Of a DNA stretch of 64,000 bases, positions 45,063-53,492 are shown piece by piece. The position numbers and the translations under genes were made by a program. Below the pieces are notes generated by a model, which was given only the letters and a program-made list of their open reading frames with translations, ran no database searches and was not told the DNA's origin. This stretch comes from Actinacidiphila oryziradicis (GTDB lineage Bacteria > Actinomycetota > Actinomycetes > Streptomycetales > Streptomycetaceae). The stretch covers positions 62,001 through 126,000 of the forward strand of contig NZ_SUMC01000011.1 of NCBI RefSeq assembly GCF_005047355.1, in the 5' to 3' direction. Numbering within the stretch: position 1 is the stretch's first letter; each line of letters opens with the position of its first letter.

Positions 45063-45938
45063 ATGACGGCATCCGTAACCACTCACCGCAGCGGTCCCGG
45101 ACCGGAACACTTCGACAGTACGGCGCAGATCATGTCCCAGATCACGGCCCAGCTCAGCAGCCAGCTCTCCGGGCTGGCCCGGCCGCCCGCCAGCCGCTGC
45201 CCCCCGGCTCTCGTCGCGGTGGCGCACGGCAGCCGCGATCCCGGGGCGCTGCGTACCGCGAAGGCCCTCCTCGCCCGGGTCCACGCCCTGCGCCCGGACG
45301 TGCCGGTGCGGCTCGGCCACATCGAGCTGAACGAGCCGCCGCTCGACGACACCCTCGCCGCGCTGCGGGGCGAGGCCGTACTCGTCCCGCTCCTGCTCGG
45401 CCGCGGCTACCACGTCAAGCAGGACCTGCCCCAGGCCCTCGCCCGCGCCCCGCACCTCCAGGGCCGCATCGCGGCGCCGCTTGGCCCGCACCCGCTGCTC
45501 GCGGAGGCCCTGCACGCCCGCCTCGTGGAGGCCGGATACCGCCATGGTCACCGTACGAGTCCCCGATCCGCGGTCATCCTCGCCGCCGCAGGCTCCCGTG
45601 ATCCCGACTCCGCCCGGGACACGGACCAGGCCGCCGCCCTCCTGAGCGCCCGCCTCGGCGGCATCCCCGTACTCCCAGCCTTCGCCTCCGCGGGCGGCGC
45701 GACGGTCGCCGACTCGGTCCGGATCCTCACCTCACGGGGCCACCACCGCATCGCCCTGGCCTCGTACTTCACCGCCCCCGGCCGCTTCGCCACCGAGACC
45801 GCCGCAGCGGCGCCCTGGCTCACAGCGGCGCCGTTGGGGGCGCACCCCGCCATGGCCAGGCTCGTCCTGGACCGTTACGACCAGGCGCTCGCGGCCCACG
45901 CCGGCCAGGGGGACAGCCTGCGACTGGCCACCTTGTAA
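45063..45938 (+). CDS. Sirohydrochlorin chelatase (CbiX-type)
   Basis: A 291-residue two-domain chelatase-fold protein. The first domain contains LVAVAHGSRDPGAL with the metal-binding His and VPLLLGRGYHVKQDLP with the second. The second domain repeats the pattern less strictly (VILAAAGSRDPDSARD, ALASYFTAPGRF), having lost the equivalent histidines. It inserts Fe or Co into sirohydrochlorin. Siroheme made this way is the cofactor of NirB, encoded 6-9 kb away, which makes an iron chelatase role likely. Confidence 0.85.
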   Translation: MTASVTTHRSGPGPEHFDSTAQIMSQITAQLSSQLSGLARPPASRCPPALVAVAHGSRDPGALRTAKALLARVHALRPDVPVRLGHIELNEPPLDDTLAALRGEAVLVPLLLGRGYHVKQDLPQALARAPHLQGRIAAPLGPHPLLAEALHARLVEAGYRHGHRTSPRSAVILAAAGSRDPDSARDTDQAAALLSARLGGIPVLPAFASAGGATVADSVRILTSRGHHRIALASYFTAPGRFATETAAAAPWLTAAPLGAHPAMARLVLDRYDQALAAHAGQGDSLRLATL

Positions 45939-45986
45939 CGGCGCCGCCGGGGGCCAGTTGTCACTGCGGAGAGTTACCGTCAGCGT

Positions 45987-47357
45987 ATGGACGGGAACCA
46001 CCAGGCGGCAGCCGCCGAAGCAGCCGCCGAAGCAGCAGCGGCCGCATCTTCATCCGCACCTCAGCAGCAGCTCGGGCCGTATGAGCGTTACGGCCCTTAC
46101 AGCCGGGCGGACATGGAGAGGTATGTGGCCGAGCCGGACAAGCGGCCGGGCCGGACGGCTTACCAGCGGGACCGGGCCAGGGTGCTTCACTCCGCGGGAT
46201 TGCGCCGGCTGGCAGGCAAGACGCAGGTGGTCGACCCGGTGGACAACCAGTCCGCGGTCAATACGAGCCCGCGTACCCGCCTCACGCACAGCCTGGAGTG
46301 CGCGCAGGTCGGCCGGGAGTTGGGGGCGGCGCTGGGTTGCGACCCGGATCTGGTGGAGACGGCGTGCCTGGCGCACGATCTGGGCCATCCGCCGTTCGGC
46401 CACAACGGCGAGCTGGTGCTCGCCGAAATCGCCGAGGACTGCGGCGGCTTCGAGGGCAACGCGCAGTCGCTGCGCATTCTGACCCGTCTCGAACCGAAGC
46501 GGTTCGTGCACTGCAGCGACGGCAGCATGGTGAGCGTAGGGCTGAATCTCACCCGGGCCGCGCTCGACGCCGCCACCAAGTACCCCTGGTCGCGGGGCGG
46601 CCACCCGACGACTCCCGGCAGCCCCAAGTTCGGGGTGTACGAGGACGATGTGCCGGTGTTCGAATGGCTCCGCGACGGCGCGCCGAGCGACCGTACGTGC
46701 TTCGAGGCGCAGGTAATGGACTGGGCCGACGACGTCGCGTACTCCGTGCACGACGTGGAGGACGGCCTGCACGCCGGCCACCTCGACCCGGACCTCCTCC
46801 TCGCCGCGCCGGAACGGCGCGAGATCTTCCGGGTCGCCGCCGCCCGCTATGCGCCAGGCGCGGCGCCGGAGGAGCTGGCGGAGGCGCTGGACCGCCTCCT
46901 GGACCAGGTGTGGTGGCCGCACGGCTACGACGGCTCGGCCCTCGCGCAGGCCCGGCTGAAGGACACGACCTCCCAGCTGATCGGCCGCTTCTGCCTCGCC
47001 GCCGAGCGCGCCACCCGCGAGGCGTACGGCACGGGCCGGCTGACCCGGTACGGGGCGGAGCTGATGGTGCCCCGCGAGCAGCGGCTGGAGTGCGCGGTGC
47101 TGAAGGCGGTCGCGGACCGGTACGTCATGCAGCGCGAGGCACAGGAGCGGCGCCGCGCCCGGCAGCGGATCGTGATCGGGGAGCTGGCGCAGGCGCTGCT
47201 GGCCCGTGCGCCCGACGGGCTGGACCCGCAGTTCCGGGGGATATACGAGGCGGCGTCCGACGACCGGGCGCGGCAGCGGGCGGTGGTGGACCAGATCGCG
47301 TCACTGACGGACGCGTCGGCGACCGTGCTGCACGCGCATCTCACCGGCGGCCGTTAG
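45987..47357 (+). CDS. dgt: dGTP triphosphohydrolase
   Basis: A 456-residue HD-domain enzyme that hydrolyses dNTPs, typically dGTP, to nucleoside and triphosphate. [20 protein letters not shown] (20 residues) and [16 protein letters not shown] hold the H..HD metal site; later [16 protein letters not shown] completes it. The N-terminus has an Ala/Glu repeat ([16 protein letters not shown]). The stop TAG is immediately followed by GGGCCTGTCCGG, the same end sequence as the MITE at 48873. Confidence 0.93.
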   Translation: MDGNHQAAAAEAAAEAAAAASSSAPQQQLGPYERYGPYSRADMERYVAEPDKRPGRTAYQRDRARVLHSAGLRRLAGKTQVVDPVDNQSAVNTSPRTRLTHSLECAQVGRELGAALGCDPDLVETACLAHDLGHPPFGHNGELVLAEIAEDCGGFEGNAQSLRILTRLEPKRFVHCSDGSMVSVGLNLTRAALDAATKYPWSRGGHPTTPGSPKFGVYEDDVPVFEWLRDGAPSDRTCFEAQVMDWADDVAYSVHDVEDGLHAGHLDPDLLLAAPERREIFRVAAARYAPGAAPEELAEALDRLLDQVWWPHGYDGSALAQARLKDTTSQLIGRFCLAAERATREAYGTGRLTRYGAELMVPREQRLECAVLKAVADRYVMQREAQERRRARQRIVIGELAQALLARAPDGLDPQFRGIYEAASDDRARQRAVVDQIASLTDASATVLHAHLTGGR

Positions 47358-47476
47358 GGCCTGTCCGGCCGTGGGCGGCCACGGCGGCCACCGGTGGCTG
47401 GTGGGAGCATCTTTCGGCCGAAGGCTGGGGGAGAGCGTCGCACGGCGGCGAAAGCGCCGTTCATGATCGGGGGACA

Positions 47477-47504
47477 CGGCCCCGGGAGCGCGCTCCCGGG
47501 GCCG
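47477..47504. terminator. Perfect 28-base palindrome downstream of dgt
   Basis: The 14-base arms at 47477-47490 and 47491-47504 are exact reverse complements with no spacer, so the hairpin tip must open a few pairs. It is a likely dgt terminator. The same 47358-47612 gap also holds a partial family C repeat at about 47410-47436. Confidence 0.55.
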
Positions 47505-47612
47505 CACCTCAGTCAGTCGGCGCGGCGCTCTTCACGTGGGCCTTACTCTGAGGGAGGCTCACTGGGACGGTATATGCCGGAGGCCGGGGCAGCAGCAGCA
47601 AGGAGGCGCCAA

Positions 47613-48875
47613 GTGGTGGACGCAGATCAGACCTTCGTCATCGTTGGAGGGGGGCTTGCGGGGGCGAAGGCCGCCGAGACGCTCCGTTCCGAGGGGTTCA
47701 CCGGGCGAGTGATACTCATTGGCGACGAACGCGACCACCCATATGAGCGGCCTCCACTCTCCAAGGGCTTCCTGATCGGCAACGAGGAGCGCGACTCGGT
47801 CTTCGTACAGCAGCCCGGCTGGTACGCCGAGCACGATGTCGAACTGCACCTGGGCCAGCCGGTCGTCCATCTCGACCGTGCCACGAAGTGTGTCACCCTC
47901 GGCGACGGCGCCACCCTCCCGTACGACAAGCTGCTGCTCACAACCGGTAGCGAGCCCCGCCGCCTCGACATCCCCGGCACCGACCTGGCCGGCGTCCACC
48001 ACCTGCGTCGGCTTGCCCACGCCGAGCGCCTGAAGCATGTCCTGACCTCGCTCGGCCGGGAGAACGGCCAACTGGTGATCGCGGGCGCGGGCTGGATCGG
48101 CCTGGAGGTGGCGGCAGCGGCGCGCGGTTACGGCGTCGAGGTCACCATCGTCGCGCCGGCGCCGACGCCACTGCACTCGGTGCTCGGCCCGGAGCTCGGC
48201 GAGGTCTTCGCCGACCTGCACCGCGAGCACGGCGTGCGCTTCCACTTCGGTGCCCGGCTCACCGAGATCACCGGCCAGGACGGCATGGTGCTCGCCGTGC
48301 AGACCGACGACGGCGAGGAGCACCCCGCCCACGACGTCCTCGCCGCCATCGGCGCCGCTCCGCGCACCGCCCTCGCCGAGGCGGCGGGCCTGGAGCTCGC
48401 CGACCGGGCGGCGGGCGGCGGCATCGCCGTCGACTCCTCGCTGCGCACCTCGGACCCGGACATCTACGCCGCCGGGGATGTCGCCAACGCCCAGCACCCG
48501 CTCCTGGGCGGGCGGCTACGCGTCGAGCACTGGGCGAACGCCCTCAACGGCGGCCCGGTCGCCGCCCGCGCGATGCTCGGCCAGGACGTGGTCTACGACC
48601 GGGTGCCGTACTTCTTCACCGACCAGTACGACCTGGGCATGGAGTTCTCCGGCCACGCCGCTCCCGGCACGTACGACCAGGTGCTGGCCCGTGGCGATGT
48701 CGGCAAGCGGCAGTTCATCGCCTTCTGGCTCAGTGACGGCCGGGTACTGGCCGGGATGAATGTAAACGTATGGGATGTAACGGACCCCATTCAGCAGCTG
48801 ATCCGCTCCGGCCGCCAGATCGACCCGGACCGGCTGTCCGACCCCTCCGTGCCGCTCAGTGACCTCCTGGACTAG
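47613..48875 (+). CDS. Ferredoxin reductase-like FAD-dependent oxidoreductase
   Basis: A 420-residue flavoprotein from a GTG with AAGGAGG six bases upstream. FVIVGGGLAGAKAAETLR binds FAD, LVIAGAGWIGLEVAAAARGY (20 residues) binds NAD(P)H, and DPDIYAAGDVANAQHP is the second FAD motif. The C-terminal reductase domain follows (VPYFFTDQYDLGMEFSGHA). It fits rubredoxin/ferredoxin reductases that serve P450 or dioxygenase systems; no such partner is adjacent. Its TAG stop is formed by the end of the MITE that follows. Confidence 0.9.
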   Translation: MVDADQTFVIVGGGLAGAKAAETLRSEGFTGRVILIGDERDHPYERPPLSKGFLIGNEERDSVFVQQPGWYAEHDVELHLGQPVVHLDRATKCVTLGDGATLPYDKLLLTTGSEPRRLDIPGTDLAGVHHLRRLAHAERLKHVLTSLGRENGQLVIAGAGWIGLEVAAAARGYGVEVTIVAPAPTPLHSVLGPELGEVFADLHREHGVRFHFGARLTEITGQDGMVLAVQTDDGEEHPAHDVLAAIGAAPRTALAEAAGLELADRAAGGGIAVDSSLRTSDPDIYAAGDVANAQHPLLGGRLRVEHWANALNGGPVAARAMLGQDVVYDRVPYFFTDQYDLGMEFSGHAAPGTYDQVLARGDVGKRQFIAFWLSDGRVLAGMNVNVWDVTDPIQQLIRSGRQIDPDRLSDPSVPLSDLLD

Positions 48876-49063
48876 GGCCTGTCCGGTCGATCTCCGTGGA
48901 GGAAGGAGCGGGGTCTGGCGCCTGTGATCGCAAGGCGGAGGAGGGAGGCGACGCGGAGCGTCGTCGACCGACGACAACGCCGCGAGCTCCCCCAGCCTTC
49001 GGCCGGGAGGTGCCCCCAGTGCCAGGGCACGCGACGCCGCGGAGATCGACCGGGCAGGCCCTA
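48873..49063. mobile_element. MITE-like element with 22-bp inverted ends and TA duplication
   Basis: The left end GGGCCTGTCCGGTCGATCTC (48875-48894, arm to 48896) and the right arm 49040-49061 are inverted copies with one mismatch, flanked by TA on both sides. The 187-base element codes nothing. Inside is a family C repeat (48987-49018). TIR length and TA target duplication fit IS630/Tc1-type non-autonomous elements; no transposase is in the window. Confidence 0.7.
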
Positions 49064-49410
49064 GGCCCTGCCCGCTGCCCGGCTGCCCAGGCGGCGTTCC
49101 CCGGTGTGCGCAACGCGGCGCGGCGGGACACGCTGCCCTGGGCGGAGGAGCCGGTGCTGATGCCGCCAGCGCCGGACGTTCGGGACGAGCGTCCTCGAAC
49201 TCCCGCGACGGTGGATGCCACTTGGCCGGGCACGGCCTGAGCTCGCGGTTGAGCGGGTTCACCGCCAGGTGCTCGACGGTGGTGCCTTCACCACGGGCGG
49301 TCGGCCGGGCAGCCCACCGGCAACGTCCCGCAGGGCCGACTCGCACCGGACCACCCTTTCGGGTCCCCCGGTCCGGTCCCGTACGGCGCCCGGCGATGGC
49401 GACTCGTAAC
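49064..49410. other. Non-coding stretch between MITE and GNAT gene
   Basis: The open frames here have shadow-like composition. On the minus strand a fragment reading GISTGSSAQGSVSRRAALRT looks protein-like but was not recognised. No tRNA, hairpin or repeat was found beyond the MITE end. Confidence 0.4.
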
Positions 49411-49902
49411 ATGTCGGTCATGGAGCCCCCCACCAAGATCGTGCCCGTCGGCGAGATCTTCGCCCTGAGATGGGCCGTTCTGCGTACCGGCCTGCCGCGG
49501 GAGACCGCCGTCTATCCGGAGGACGCCCAGGAGGGCACCTTCCATGTCGCGGCCTACGACGACGCGGGCACCGTGGCCGGCTGCGTGACTTTCTTCCCGG
49601 AGCCCTTCCCCCGTGAGACGGTGTTCCCCGGTGAGACGGTGTTCCCCGGCGAGGCCGCGGCACCGGCCTACCGATTCCGTGGCATGGCCAGCGCCCCCGA
49701 GGTCCGGGGCCAGGGCTACGGCGCCGCGGTGCTGCGCGCCGGGCTCGCCGAGGCGGCGGTCCGGGGCGCGCGGCTGGCCTGGTGCAACGGCCGTACGTCC
49801 GCCCGTGGCTTCTACGAGCACCAGGGCTTCAACGCGACCGGCGAGGAGTTCGAGATCGCGCCGATCGGCCCGCACCACGTATTCGTCACGAAGCTGGGCT
49901 GA
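49411..49902 (+). CDS. GNAT-family N-acetyltransferase
   Basis: About 163 residues. The acetyl-CoA motif is APEVRGQGYGAAVLRAGLAE (20 residues, with RGQGYG). The last part, TSARGFYEHQGFNATGEEFE, holds the conserved Tyr region. ETVFPGETVFPGEA near residue 73 comes from an 18-base tandem duplication at 49614-49649. Three nearby ATGs (49396, 49411, 49420) are possible starts. Substrate unknown. Confidence 0.82.
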   Translation: MSVMEPPTKIVPVGEIFALRWAVLRTGLPRETAVYPEDAQEGTFHVAAYDDAGTVAGCVTFFPEPFPRETVFPGETVFPGEAAAPAYRFRGMASAPEVRGQGYGAAVLRAGLAEAAVRGARLAWCNGRTSARGFYEHQGFNATGEEFEIAPIGPHHVFVTKLG

Positions 49903-49956
49903 GCCGCGATGATCGGGCCGGGAATCAGTGTCGTACCCGGACCGTAGACTTCACCC

Positions 49957-51852
49957 GTGGCAGGGCGGATCAGGGATGAGGACGTCAAGGCGGTTCGGGA
50001 CGCGGTCCCGATCGACGCCGTCGTTTCGGAGTACCTCCAGCTGAGGAATGCGGGCGGCGGCAACCTCAAGGGCCTGTGCCCCTTCCACGACGAGAAGTCT
50101 CCGTCCTTCCAGGTCAGCCCCAGCAAGGGGCTCTACCACTGCTTCGGCTGCGGGGAAGGCGGCGACACCATCACCTTCGTGATGAAGGTCGACCACCTCT
50201 CCTTCACCGAAGTCATCGAGCGCCTCGCCGGCCAGGTCGGCATCACCCTGCACTACGAGGAGGGCGGCCCGACCCCCGGCCGCCAGCAGGGTGAGCGGAT
50301 CCGCCTCATCGAGGCGCACAAGGCGGCGGCGCAGTTCTACGCAGAGCAGATGGGCGGCGCCGAAGCCGAGATCGGCCGCAAGTTCCTCGCCGAGCGGGGC
50401 TTCGACCAGTCGGCCGCCGAGCACTTCGGTGTGGGCTACGCGCCCGCAGGCTGGGACCACCTCACCCGCTTTCTGCGCGGCAAGGGCTTCTCCGACAAAG
50501 AGCTGATCACCTCCGGCCTCGCCTCCGAGAACCGCCGGGGCGGCGCCATCGACCGCTTCCGGGGGCGCCTGGTCTGGCCGATCCGCGACATCACCGGCGA
50601 TGTCATCGGCTTCGGTGCCCGCAAGCTCCGTGAGGACGACCAGGGCCCGAAGTACCTCAACACTTCCGAGACCCCGCTCTATCGGAAGTCTCAGGTCCTG
50701 TACGGGATCGACCTCGCGAAGAAGGAGATCGCCAAGACCAGCCAGGCGGTCGTCGTCGAGGGCTACACCGATGTCATGGCCTGCCATCTCGCCGGGATCA
50801 CCACCGCCATCGCCACCTGCGGCACCGCCTTCGGCGGCGACCACATCAAGATCCTCCGCCGGCTGCTGATGGACAACTCAAATGCCGAGGTCGTCTTCAC
50901 CTTCGACGGCGACGCCGCCGGCCAGAAGGCGGCGTTGCGCGCCTTCGAGGACGATCAGAAGTTCGCCGCCGAGACGTCCATCGCCATCACCCCCGGCGGC
51001 ATGGACCCCTGCGAACTCCGCCTCGCAGAAGGCGACGCCGCCGTGGCCCGGCTCGTCGAGAACCGCACCCCTCTCTTCGCCTTCGCACTGCGGACCACGG
51101 TCGCCCGCTACAACCTCGACACGGCGGAGGGCCGCGCCTCGGCCCTGGAGGCCGGTGCTCCCATCGTCGCCGGCATCAAGAACTCCGCCATCCAGCACGA
51201 GTACGCCGTCCAGCTGGCCGGCATGCTCGGCATCCTGGACTCGCAGTTCGTCGTCCGCCGGGTCTCCCAGCTCGCCCGCTGGCAGCGCGACCGCAAGCAG
51301 TCCGGCGCCGCCGCGCCCGCTTCCCGTACGTACGCGCAAGCGCAGTCCGCGCCGGCCTCGCAGGCCCCCCGGGGTCCCCGGCTCGACCTGCGCAGCCCCG
51401 CCCACCGCGTCGAGCGCGAGCTGATCAAGCTCGCCCTCCAGTACCCTCACCTGGTCTCCCCGGCCTTCGATGCCTACGGTGAGGACGAGTTCACCGCCGT
51501 TCCCTACGCCGCGGTCCGCCGCGTCATCGCGGAGGCCGGTGGTGCCGAGTTCGCGGATGACGACTACCTCACCCGGGTTCGCGATGTCGCCCCCGACGAC
51601 ACGGTTCGCGGGATGGTCACCGAGCTGGCGGTTGAGCCCGTCATGCACAAGGCCCCCGACATCTACGCCGGCGAGGTGCTGGTCCGAGTGCGCCTGCTGG
51701 CCGTCGAGCGCCGTGTCGGCGAGGTCCGCGCCTCCCTCTCCCGCCTCGGCCCGCACGCCGACCCCGACCAGGCCAACGCTGTACAGAACGAGCTGTGGGC
51801 CCTTCAGCAGTACGGCCAGCGCCTGCGCGAACAGGGCGCTCGAGCCCTGTAA
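49957..51852 (+). CDS. dnaG: DNA primase
   Basis: Synthesises RNA primers at the replication fork. The 631-residue protein has a CHC2 zinc domain (C41, H44, C62, C65 in CPFHDEKSPSF and HCFGCGEGGD) and a Toprim catalytic core (VVVEGYTDVMACHLAG; FTFDGDAAGQKAA). A C-terminal DnaB-binding region follows an Ala/Pro/Gln linker. The GTG start is 6 bases after TAGACT, a leaderless-like context. hrdA follows. Confidence 0.96.
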   Translation: MAGRIRDEDVKAVRDAVPIDAVVSEYLQLRNAGGGNLKGLCPFHDEKSPSFQVSPSKGLYHCFGCGEGGDTITFVMKVDHLSFTEVIERLAGQVGITLHYEEGGPTPGRQQGERIRLIEAHKAAAQFYAEQMGGAEAEIGRKFLAERGFDQSAAEHFGVGYAPAGWDHLTRFLRGKGFSDKELITSGLASENRRGGAIDRFRGRLVWPIRDITGDVIGFGARKLREDDQGPKYLNTSETPLYRKSQVLYGIDLAKKEIAKTSQAVVVEGYTDVMACHLAGITTAIATCGTAFGGDHIKILRRLLMDNSNAEVVFTFDGDAAGQKAALRAFEDDQKFAAETSIAITPGGMDPCELRLAEGDAAVARLVENRTPLFAFALRTTVARYNLDTAEGRASALEAGAPIVAGIKNSAIQHEYAVQLAGMLGILDSQFVVRRVSQLARWQRDRKQSGAAAPASRTYAQAQSAPASQAPRGPRLDLRSPAHRVERELIKLALQYPHLVSPAFDAYGEDEFTAVPYAAVRRVIAEAGGAEFADDDYLTRVRDVAPDDTVRGMVTELAVEPVMHKAPDIYAGEVLVRVRLLAVERRVGEVRASLSRLGPHADPDQANAVQNELWALQQYGQRLREQGARAL

Positions 51853-52002
51853 CGACGGGGGCACGCCCGGACGCGGTGCGTCACCGAGCTCGTAGAAAGT
51901 CGCCGCACACCTCTCGTGGCGGGGGTGTGCGGTGCGCCACACTGGTTGGCGGTGCCTGAGTCCTCGGAGCGCGGAACCCCCGATTCCATGGGGGACCCGC
52001 AC

Positions 52003-53238
52003 ATGGCGAACTCCTGGACGGACAGCGGCGGAGCAGCCGCGACCGTTCCGCTGTTGCGCGCCTCCGAGTCCGTGACTGTGCTCACTGTGGAGGCCGCCCC
52101 CGTGCCCGTACAGACCCCGACCACGACCCCGCCCCCCAGCCCGGCTCTGACAACCCTGACGGCGGCCCTCACCCAAAGGGTCCCGGAGCAGAACCACGTC
52201 ACGATCCACCCAGAGGTGGTGGCCGAGGAGGACCCAGCCCCTGCCTTCGACTCAGCCTTCGACGCCGAGGCCGACGCTGCCCCCGCCTCCGCTGCTCCGG
52301 GACGGAAGCCCCGCGAGGAAGTCGCCGGCCCGTCCGCCGATCTCTTCCGCCAGTACCTGCGCGAGATCGGCCGGATAGCGCTGCTCACCGCGGTCGAGGA
52401 GGTCGAACTCGCCCGCCGCGTCGAAGCGGGCCTGTTCGCCGAGGAGAAGCTCAACAGCACCCCTGACCTCGACTCGCAGCTGGCCGTCGACCTCGACCGG
52501 CTGGTCGTCCTCGGCCGCATGGCCAAGCGCCGGCTCATAGAGGCCAATCTCCGGCTCGTCGTCTCGGTCGCCAAACGCTACGTGGGCCGCGGCCTGACCA
52601 TGCTCGACCTCGTCCAGGAGGGCAATCTCGGGCTGATCCGCGCCGTCGAGAAGTTCGACTACGCCCGTGGCTACAAGTTCTCGACGTACGCGACCTGGTG
52701 GATCCGCCAGGCGATGAGCCGCGCACTCGCCGACCAGGCCCGGACCATCCGGGTGCCCGTTCATGTCGTCGAGCTGATCAACCGCGTCATCCGCGTCCAG
52801 CGCCGGCTCCTGCAGGAACGCGGGTACGAGCCCACCACCGAGGAGGTCGCCGCCCACCTCGACCTTCCGCCCGTCCGCGTCAGCGAAGTCCTCCGGCTCG
52901 CGCAGGAGCCGGTCTCGCTGCACGCGCCGGTCGGCGAGGAGGATGATGTCGCCCTCGGCGACCTCATAGAGGACGGCGACGCCACCTCGCCGGTGGAATC
53001 GGCGGCATTCCTGCTGCTCCGCGAGCACTTGGAGGCGGTGCTCTCCACCCTCGGGGAGCGCGAGCGCAAGGTCGTCCAGCTCCGCTACGGGCTCGCGGAC
53101 GGGCGCCCGCGCACGCTGGAGGAGATAGGGCGCATCTTCGGAGTCACAAGGGAGCGGATACGGCAGATCGAGTCCAAGACCCTCAACAAGCTGCGCGACC
53201 ACGCCTTCGCGGACCAGCTGCGCGGCTACCTCGACTAG
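52003..53238 (+). CDS. hrdA: Sigma-70 family (group 2) RNA polymerase sigma factor, HrdA-like
   Basis: About 411 residues. Region 1.2 is [16 protein letters not shown], region 2 is [15 protein letters not shown] followed by [20 protein letters not shown] (20 residues), and region 2.4 is [20 protein letters not shown] (20 residues). Region 4.2 is [20 protein letters not shown]. These resemble principal-type sigma factors. The gene follows dnaG as hrdA does in Streptomyces; identity among hrdA, C and D is inferred from position. The N-terminus is low-complexity Pro/Thr. The ATG at 52003 is preceded by GGGGGA; upstream starts at 51916 and 51988 are possible. Confidence 0.8.
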   Translation: MANSWTDSGGAAATVPLLRASESVTVLTVEAAPVPVQTPTTTPPPSPALTTLTAALTQRVPEQNHVTIHPEVVAEEDPAPAFDSAFDAEADAAPASAAPGRKPREEVAGPSADLFRQYLREIGRIALLTAVEEVELARRVEAGLFAEEKLNSTPDLDSQLAVDLDRLVVLGRMAKRRLIEANLRLVVSVAKRYVGRGLTMLDLVQEGNLGLIRAVEKFDYARGYKFSTYATWWIRQAMSRALADQARTIRVPVHVVELINRVIRVQRRLLQERGYEPTTEEVAAHLDLPPVRVSEVLRLAQEPVSLHAPVGEEDDVALGDLIEDGDATSPVESAAFLLLREHLEAVLSTLGERERKVVQLRYGLADGRPRTLEEIGRIFGVTRERIRQIESKTLNKLRDHAFADQLRGYLD

Positions 53239-53282
53239 CGGTTGGTGGGCAGGCGTTCCGCAAGGCGAGCGGAGCGAGATGG

Positions 53283-53452
53283 GGGCACCTCCTGGGGGCA
53301 CCTCCCGGCCGAAGGTTGGGGGAGGTAGCTGGGGGAGGGTGGGCACAAACCCGGCCACCGGCCCGCACATAGAAAACAGGGGCCCGGGGCAGAGCCCCCC
53401 ACGCGGCGCCAGCCGCATATCGAACGCAGCCGGGAAGGGGCGGGTCAGGGGA
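53283..53452. repeat. Dispersed repeats of families C and B between hrdA and ABC genes
   Basis: 53283-53338 has family C in inverted orientation (GGGGGCACCTCCCGGCCGAA, then GGTTGGGGGAGGTAGCTGGG). 53385-53452 has family B (GGGGCAGAGCCCC, CATATCGAACGCAGCCGGGA, AGGGGCGGG). The gap separates convergent genes and codes nothing. Confidence 0.7.
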
Positions 53453-53492
53453 GAGAGCCCGCCCCCGGTTCCCCTGGCCGCCCCAAGCCGTC

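Noticed and set aside
48896..49240. 114-residue plus-strand frame
   Set aside because: It runs through the MITE and repeat C sequence and has no recognisable protein features.
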